DNA of 64,000 nt from Incurvaria masculella. Taxonomy: Eukaryota > Arthropoda > Insecta > Lepidoptera > Incurvariidae. The number at the start of each line of letters is the position of its first letter. Position 1 is the first letter of the stretch. Shown here in pieces: positions 41,801 to 47,800 of the stretch. A program made the position numbers and the translations under genes. The DNA lies in the NCBI GenBank assembly GCA_946894095.1, contig OX335642.1:3483021-3547020 (forward strand), read 5' to 3'. The notes beneath the pieces were generated by a model, which had not been told where the DNA came from, did not search any database, and saw nothing but the letters and a program-made list of their open reading frames with translations.

Positions 41801-44800
41801 ATCCATCGACTGGCGTTTTCAAATTTATGGAGAAATTAAAGAGCGCGCGCAGTGGGCGTTAAGCGAACTAACATTTGCGAGTCCAAGCTTGATTTGACAG
41901 CTTACTCAACGTTTTCGTAAATACGTCCACGTTGCCGTTTACGTCCACTCCGCGTTTTCATGCAAATCGGAAGTCCGAGTTTGATTCTAACAGCTCGAAG
42001 AAGTAAAACCTCAGAATATCTAGTAAAAACAGGCCAAGTGCGAGTCGGACTCGCACACGAAGGGTTCCGTACTATCAACACCAAAAAATCACGTTTTTTG
42101 TATGGGGCCCCCCTTTAATTTTTATTATTTTTTTATTTTACCTATTTGTTGTTATAGCGGCACTACCTGTGAAAATTTCAGCTGCCTACCTATTACGGTT
42201 CATGAGATACAGCCCTGTGACAGACGGACGGACGGACAGCGGAGGCTTAGTAATAGGGTTCCGTTTTCACCCTTTGGGTACGGGACTCTAAAAACTTGTA
42301 TGGAGTTTGACGTTTTTACGGAAAACGCCAGTCGATCGGTTTGCCGTAAACGTCAATTGAATCAGTTATTATTTAAACCCCACATCTCCACGGGACTCAA
42401 TTTTACAGGAGAGCAAAAAAACTGCGCCCTGAAAAAAAAAATGTATGGAGACCTTGTTTCTGTGTTCAGGGCGTATGCAGTACAAGTTAAAATGAATAGA
42501 AAACCAAAGTTATAGATTTGAAAATCTTTTCGTTTTTTAGTAATAAGGCTCAAAAATACTTGAACATATGGTATTTCAAAAATTTCTTAAATGTTTTAAT
42601 TAAAAAAATATTTAATTTTATATATTTATTATAAAACATGACAAAAACATTTAATAATCGCCTTCATAGCCGTCGCAAGTAGGCCAGTTATAAATGTCGT
42701 TATAAAAATCTTATACATCTTGGTCACCTGGCAAATATTTTTGATTTTATTTTAAATCTTCCATTTTCTTTATGTGTATGGGCACTTTACCTGCTGGGTA
42801 TGCTTTTAAATCCGGCATGGGTGGTATGGCATCATTTTTGGATAGTTTGAATGTGCTCACAACGTCGTTGTTGATAAAGGGGCGCGTTTTAACAGCTCCG
42901 ACGAAGTCTTGGGAATACAGAAACTCTTTAAAATCTGTAACATCTAATCCTGTCTATAGCTCTTCCTTTGGTTTATTCAGAAATTACCCTTCTTCGATAG
43001 TGATGCGGCCACCAATGTTGAAAATCAAAAATGTCTTCAGTTTTTATCATTTTAAGTTCAAAGTTATTTTTTACAGAGCAGTTGACTATTATTTCAACAC
43101 ATTGTTTTGGTAGATACACTCGGTCAACTCTTTTAAAAGCTCTCTTAGCAACCCCAAAATTTCGGTCTCTTCCTTTTTTCAGCACTTTTCAACACCAAGG
43201 AAACGTAAGAAACTTTCACAACAGAAAAGTGAAAGAAATGACAGATATTGCATCATCAAATTGCCATGTCTAACCAGGTGAGAAATTATTGAAATCCCAC
43301 ATGTACTGCACTTGTGGGGTATCAAAAATTTCTCAAGACAGAGACCTGTCAGAAAAGTATAGAAAGGAGTGGACTTGTGGTGTTTCAAATATACATATCT
43401 GTGCGTCTGTAGATTATCTGTCTAACGCCATTAAAACCTTAATTTGTAAAAAAAGTGGAGTTGTGGGGTTTCAAAAATACCTGATTCAATTTAGGTGAGA
43501 ACTCAGACTGACCACTCAGAAGGCGTGACACCCCGGAAGACGAATATCAGACAGGGACAAACGCTCCCCAGTTAATCGAGCGGACGGGCATTTCTAGCCC
43601 GTTTCCAATTCTGTGGTGTCCACCGTGTGATAGAGCGCGTAATAGCGAGATTAACGGCGTCTCCGCGCGATGGCGATATTTCCCGCCGTGTCATCTATTT
43701 ACGAAACTACCCACACCCGCAACTCTGCGTACGGCGCGTCCCGGTTCACGCTTTGGCACGCGCGGTCGCCGCGCGCCGTATCCGACAGTATTTTTGGACC
43801 ATTCAAACTGACCCGGCGGCAGCTGTTCGAACACGAGGGATGGGCGAACGGCGAGTTACACGCTTCGCAAATGAATGCAGTTGCGTTCATAGCTGGTGAG
43901 CAGCGAACATTGAAGGACGGGAGTAGCAACCGGAATTAGTTTGTATGGGGGTAACGTAAACAACGCCACACGATGGCGGCAACGCCCGCAAGTGTAACGA
44001 CACGCACGAAGAGACGGCCGAGTTGATCAATGTTCAAATACGTCACGTTTAGTGATCCGCATAGAGTTCCTTCCATACTGTCCACACAAAGTGATGTGTT
44101 TGATTATACTTTGACGTTGATTTTGATTTTTTTGTCCTTTCGTGCACTCGGCCCTTAGGCTCGTGCGGGTTCCCAAAGTCCAATTAAGAAATATTTTTCT
44201 GAAATTATGCACATTATGTCAATCAACTGCGAGCTACGTCTGTACGTTTTTGTTTTTTGTCCATGGGTGTATATATCATTTTTATTTTATATAACATTTT
44301 GATACAAATCTATAGCGGCGTATATAATGGATATTAGTTAAGCTATCAAAAAATTAATTACGTACGTACGTCGCTCTCCATTGATTTATTTAATGTGCCA
44401 AATTTCAAGATTTTCTGAAGTTTGACTGAGGAAAGAGACACGACGTTTTTTAATCTAACCAAATGACTACGCACATTGTGTGCTTTGTGGACAAGTTGCA
44501 TGCCCCTCATCACGGAGACTATATTTTTCTTTTAATCAAAGACGGTTCCAGAGAGCAATACCACGATTCTGTGTCGTGCCAGCCAATTAGCTAGTCCCAT
44601 CGAGCAGGGCCCTCTTAAAAATACTTAGAACTTCACAGGACGCTATTTAGTGCAACGAACATTCTATGTTGCTCGTCCCGAATTCGTGAGCGAACTAACT
44701 ACAGAGCCTCTGTTACTAGTTACAAATCATTTATCGATAAATCGCTAAGATCTCGCAGGTTTACGTCATTGAATAGTGCAAGGAATACAATAAATCGCCG

Positions 44801-47800
44801 TCCCAAAACCCGCCAAAATGCCTGTTCTATTCAATGATGTATACCTGTGGCATCATTGGTCTTAGCGATTTTTCGACTAGTTATTTGCAACTCGTAATAG
44901 AGGCTCAGATACCCGTTTTCCACTGTGTATGTCTCTCGTTGTGTTCTCGTATGGTGGTAGCATAGTCGTGATGCCTTTGAATGGATCCATTGAATGGATC
45001 CATTGAATGGATTTCTATCGCTTCTCCCGTCCTTCCATGCTCGCTGGATGGTAACGTCACTGGTTAGCAAGTCTCTTGACGGTGCCGCCTCCTCTGCCGC
45101 AGGCGTCTGGTGTGACGGTGTCGGACGCGTGCAAGACGACCTACGAGGAGATCAAGAAGGACAAGAAGCACCGCTACGTGGTGTTCTTCATCCGCGACGA
45201 GAAGCAGATCGACGTGGAGGTGGTCGGCGAGCGCAACGCCGAGTACGAGCAGTTCCTCACGGACTTGCAGCAGGGCGGCACTGGAGAGTGCAGGTGGGCA
45301 TGTCTCTCCTTTACCACCTCCCCTCGCCCCCTATACCACCTAAACATCTGCTAATTTCTTCCCTCTTTCTTTTACCCCTCCCGCTTACCACCTATCTCCT
45401 AATTTTTCCCTCTTTTATTCCCCCTCCCCCTTAACGCCTTTCTCCTTATTTCTTCCCTCTTTCTGTATCCTCTCCCCGTTACCACCATTCTCCTCATTTC
45501 TTCCGTCTTTCTTTCTCCCCTACCCCTTACCACTATCATCCCCTTAATGATACAAGTAATACAACATTATTTATTTACACAAAGGTGCCAATAATTCTTA
45601 TGTCTGCAAGCAGTAACAAATTTTCCAGCGAGTTTCTTGCAAGTTCTTTCTTCGCTGTGATTGTTAAACTGGATAAAATATGACCAATCCTAGTGCAGTG
45701 TTGAAGAAGCTGCATTTTTTTTGTTTCGTCCCTCAAAAGCTATCACAAAAAAAAAATACAAATTTGTGCAGAACGCTCTGCTCGAGTCGGACCTAAACGT
45801 TTGGTGTGTACATTTTCTTTGCGCTGCGTAGGTTTCTGTTTCAAAATCGTATTAAATTACATATTAGCGTGTTATACTAAACATCTAAACAAAACAGGGC
45901 ACATCTAAAAATCAATCTAATTGTCCAAAAGCGTAAGACAAAAGTGCCTTCATTGCCAAATCCGAAACTAAAAGAAATACCGAAATGCCGATTTTTAATA
46001 AAAAATCAAACGGATTTGTTAGATAATTATGAAAATAATTAAGCATTCTATATTGTTGCACCAGCTAATGGTAACTGGGGCTCACAGTGAGCCTGCTCAC
46101 AATCAGCGGCTGACAATCGGTTTGTTTTGAACGAGGCTCCCTTACAACCTAGACCATACAATTGGCTGATGCAATAATACAGGATCCGTCATTCTTCTCA
46201 AAATCGAAGAAAAAAAGTAAAAAGTATTATAGAAAAAAAATCTAAAAATGCAATTAAAGTCTTTATCTAAATCGGCCTCAAGAATATTGAATGTTTTTCG
46301 CTATTTCTTACAGATTCGAATTGGGCCGTGAAGGCATATTTGAAAAATTCACGCTGTTTATCACAGATTTAGATCCAACAAATGTATACATACACATATA
46401 TGTTACAAATTCTGATCTTACAAAACGTTACTGATGCTTTGCAGATACGGCCTGTTTGACTTCGAGTACATGCACCAATGCCAGGGCACCTCCGAGTCCA
46501 GCAAGAAGCAAAAGCTGTTCCTCATGTCGTGGTGCCCGGACACCGCCAAGGTCAAGAAGAAGATGTTGTACTCAAGGTGAGCACTACGAGCCCCCCATCG
46601 CAACATCACATCACATCTAGGGTGGCGATGTGAGCGTGTCAGAGTACATTTTTTTTACCCAACTGTGCGACGCAAAGCGGGTTTTTTTTTGCAACCTGAC
46701 ATGGATGGCTAATTCCACACAACTACCGTTATGATATTAGCCCAATACACCACATTCCCGAAGGAATTTGGTGCCATGCCAGGACCTTCACTTTATGAGC
46801 ACGGCTACATTGAACTGGATGGAAAACACGGACAATTTTTCATTGCCGCTTCAACCATCTTTTCATCCAATGCGATGGTACCAACCCGGGCGGGCTTAAA
46901 CCCTACCACCTAGTAGGGGAAGGGGACCTACAGTTTTACATGGATTCCGAACCATGGAGCAGCTCGCATTCGAGACGAAATGCACTTATCAAACTCGGAA
47001 AGAGAAAGACAGTGGTGCATGTCGGTATTGGACCCAGGGCTCTGGTACGCTAGGCCAGTCCCCGCGCCACTAGGCTACGAGCCGCTTTGCCGTTATGCGT
47101 TTATCAGTTTATGTATGTATGTTTTTATGTTAAGTGCAGCATATGGCGTACGCTAGCACCTTTTAAGGTGCCCAACGACTTTCGAACTTACAGGGGGGCT
47201 GTGAAAACCATGCTGGCCGGCCAGGTGCTTCTACACACCACGTTTGAAGGACCCCCGGTCGTAATTTGGGGGAAATAGGGAGTCGATTCCATATTTTACC
47301 GACCCTATAGATAAACGGATCGGTTGGTTTGTATTTTGGGAATGTCGATGGTGAATTTCTGTATTTCCCACCTGTTCCGCATTGAGCGAAGGTAGCAAGC
47401 TCGGTCAACCAATGTACATTGGTCCTAGCTTTACTAGGACTCCTCCCAGATCCCTTGTAATTCTGGGATTAGCTGGGACGGCTCAAACTCTTATCGAAGT
47501 GAAAACAATTAGCCAGATAACCATATTAGTGATGACACTCCCAAAACAGCTAGGTACCATGCCTTCCCTTCGGTGATGGCTATATTGAACAGACCGCAAA
47601 CTTAAGAACGGCCCGTAAGCTATGCTCCCCATACAAACGTAGTTTACTAATAATTTGGAAACCGCTATTCCAATTAAATTGATATTTAATATCTTATATC
47701 AGGTAACAAATATCTGTGTCTGCATGCTTTTGTTTTTTTGAAAAATCCAAACCGAATGAAATGAAAGCAAAAAGAAAATCTTCATACGAATTTTGTTTTC

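Larger units (their letters stand above)
41757..43516 (+). mobile_element. MITE-A carrying two nested insertions
   Basis: Ends: GAGTGGTCAGTCTGAGTTCT at 41757 and its inverse AGAACTCAGACTGACCACTC at 43497-43516. Real MITE-A sequence is 41757-42023, 42297-42358 and 43488-43516. A GGTTCCGTACCC copy and a 1.1-kb inverted-repeat transposon fill the gaps. The joined outer parts read as one uninterrupted MITE-A. Confidence 0.75.

Noticed and set aside
42772..43113. 113-codon plus-strand ORF
   Set aside because: It lies inside the GAATCAG transposon, antisense to the more protein-like remnant frame; no motif.
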